From Utricularia gibba (lineage: Eukaryota; Streptophyta; Magnoliopsida; Lamiales; Lentibulariaceae), in NCBI GenBank assembly GCA_002189035.1, contig NEEC01000016.1:248001-312000 (forward strand): DNA of 64,000 nt, read 5' to 3'. Below, one piece after another: positions 62,860 to 64,000 of the stretch. The position numbers and the translations under genes were made by a program. Position 1 is the stretch's first letter; the number at the start of each line of letters is the position of its first letter. The notes beneath the pieces are model-generated. The model made no database searches, was not told the origin of the DNA, and worked only from the letters and a program-made list of their open reading frames with translations.

Positions 62860-64000
62860 ATGGATATGTTCCTAAAACAGTGTTATTTGTGTGATCATGG
62901 ATTGACTAGTTTCCGATTAATGGTGGATTCACAGTGTTCCCATATTGGCTATTGCAGTGGCTACTCAGCGGCTTCGCAGATTGCTTATTATGCTCGCCTT
63001 GGGGAAATTGGAACCGCACGAAGATTCTTTGATCGCCTCTCCCAAAAAATGTTGAATCTTGGAACTCTTTACTGTCTGGATACTTTCAGAATAGGAAACC
63101 AGATGAAGCTAAGCGCTTATTCGATGAAATGCCGGTAAGAAATACGGTTTCTTGGAATGCACTAGTTTCAGGTACATAAAGAATGGAATGATAAAGAAAG
63201 CTAGGAACGCATTTGATGTGATGCCTGAAAGAAATGTCATATCTTGGACAGCCATGGTTCGAGGCTATGTGGAGGAGGGGATGATTTCGGAGGCACAGGC
63301 ATTGTTTGATGAAATGCCAGAGAAGAATGTGATATCCTGGACTGTAATGTTGGGTGGTCTTATTGATGAAGGCCGGATCAATGATGCCATGCTTCTATAT
63401 GCTGCCATGCCTGTGAGGGATGTTGTTGCAAAAACTAGTATGATATGTGGATTGTGCTCAAAAGGCCGGTTGCAGGAGGCTCGTGAAATTTTTGACAGCA
63501 TGAGAGACAGAAATGTGGTTTGCTGGACTACAATGCTTTCCGGATACACGCAGAACGGGAAGGTGGATATTGCAAGAAAACTCTTCGAGGTGATGCCCGA
63601 AAAAAATGAAGTTTCTTGGACAGCCATGCTAATGGGATACACACAGTGTGGGAGAACTGAAGATGCATGGGAGTTTTTCATGGCAATGCCAATGAAACCA
63701 ATCGTTGCTTGCAATGCAATGGTGATAGGATTTGGTGAGAATGGAGAGGTCTCCAAAGCTAGGGAAGTGTTTGATGCGATGAAAGAAAAGGATGATGGAA
63801 CATGGTGTGCTATGATCAAAGTCTATGAGAGAACAGGCTTCGAGCTTGAGGCGCTTCGCCTTTTTCGTGATATGCAGATGGAAGGGATAAGACCACATTT
63901 CCCTTCACTAATCAGCATCTTGTCAGTTTGTGCTAGTCTTGCTTGCCTTGATCCTGGAAAGCAAGTCCATGCTCAAATGTTACGATCTAACCTCGATGAT
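62860..64000 (+). CDS. PLS-class pentatricopeptide repeat protein (At1g56690-like), two frameshifts, truncated by window end
   Basis: Organelle RNA-binding PPR protein, likely mitochondrial and involved in RNA editing or processing. The start MDMFLKQCYLCDHGL is the first ATG of the frame; an alternative is 62923. The frame carries SQIAYYARLGEIGTARRFFD and breaks at the A-run 63044-63049. The next register continues NVESWNSLLSGYFQNRKPDE and DEMPVRNTVSWNALVSG, then breaks again at GGTAC 63171-63175. From there one long frame runs to 64000 with tandem P, L and S repeats such as ARNAFDVMPERNVISWTAMV, LFDEMPEKNVISWTVMLGG, ARKLFEVMPEKNEVSWTAML, then SLISILSVCASLACL and GKQVHAQML. Positions and order match At1g56690. 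The E and DYW region would lie past the window. It is either a pseudogene or an intact gene with two missing bases. Confidence 0.85.

Noticed and set aside
1-64000. tRNA or rRNA genes, CRISPR arrays, intact transposons
   Set aside because: No cloverleaf, rRNA block, spaced repeats, transposase or reverse transcriptase frames, or long terminal repeats were seen by eye. A dedicated scan could still find small relics.

Overview
The window is nuclear genomic DNA of a flowering plant, most likely a eudicot. Genes are split by short GT-AG introns, intergenic DNA is AT-rich, and the protein set is plant-specific: brassinosteroid oxidase CYP85A, a SEPALLATA-type MADS gene, SUVR5, AVT6, PLS-type PPR and OSCA. 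I cannot name the species. Gene order looks like ordinary dispersed housekeeping and regulatory genes. There is no operon, CRISPR array, intact transposon or recognisable virus-derived element, and I recognised no tRNA or rRNA gene.

Layout, left to right: SUVR5-like histone methyltransferase (+, 0.8-6.3 kb); BTB/POZ protein (+, 7.7-9.5); ZCCHC8-like zinc-knuckle/PSP protein (-, 10.4-12.7); protein geranylgeranyltransferase I beta subunit (+, 14.0-16.5); tetraspanin (+, 17.6-18.6) tail-to-tail with a BRCT-RING protein (-, 18.7-20.9); the ~30-exon SCAR/WAVE subunit PIR/SRA1 (-, 22.0-29.9); OSCA/CSC1-like channel (-, 30.7-33.8); bZIP factor (-, 34.5-35.0); a 3.7-kb gene-poor stretch; AVT6-type transporter (+, 38.7-40.5); F-box protein (+, 41.8-43.1); a small secreted peptide precursor resembling RGF/GOLVEN (+, 44.1-44.7); O-fucosyltransferase-family protein (-, 45.5-48.4); SEPALLATA MADS gene (-, 50.4-52.5); SF3B3/SAP130 splicing factor (-, 53.9-57.7); CYP85A (-, 58.3-60.6); and a PPR gene (+, 62.9 to the window end, truncated).

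Reading exon by exon gave several specific results. The PIR gene has an AT-AC intron with a textbook U12-type donor. The GGB gene has a GC-AG intron. SUVR5 and the PPR gene carry one and two single-base deletions that break conserved frames; all three look like the loss of one base from a run, so consensus errors in the assembly are as likely as real lesions. The small gene at 44.1 kb ends in a candidate tyrosine-sulfated peptide. The F-box gene keeps a decayed miR394-like site at what I believe is the position of the site in its relative LCR.

The genes do not form one pathway. Loose functional groups are chromatin and RNA (SUVR5, ZCCHC8-like, SF3B3), growth and morphogenesis (PIR, GGB, CYP85A, peptide precursor, SEP), and membrane or secretory functions (OSCA, AVT6, tetraspanin, O-fucosyltransferase). 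I found no convincing new multi-gene system. The peptide precursor, the U12 intron and the shared frameshift pattern most deserve follow-up.
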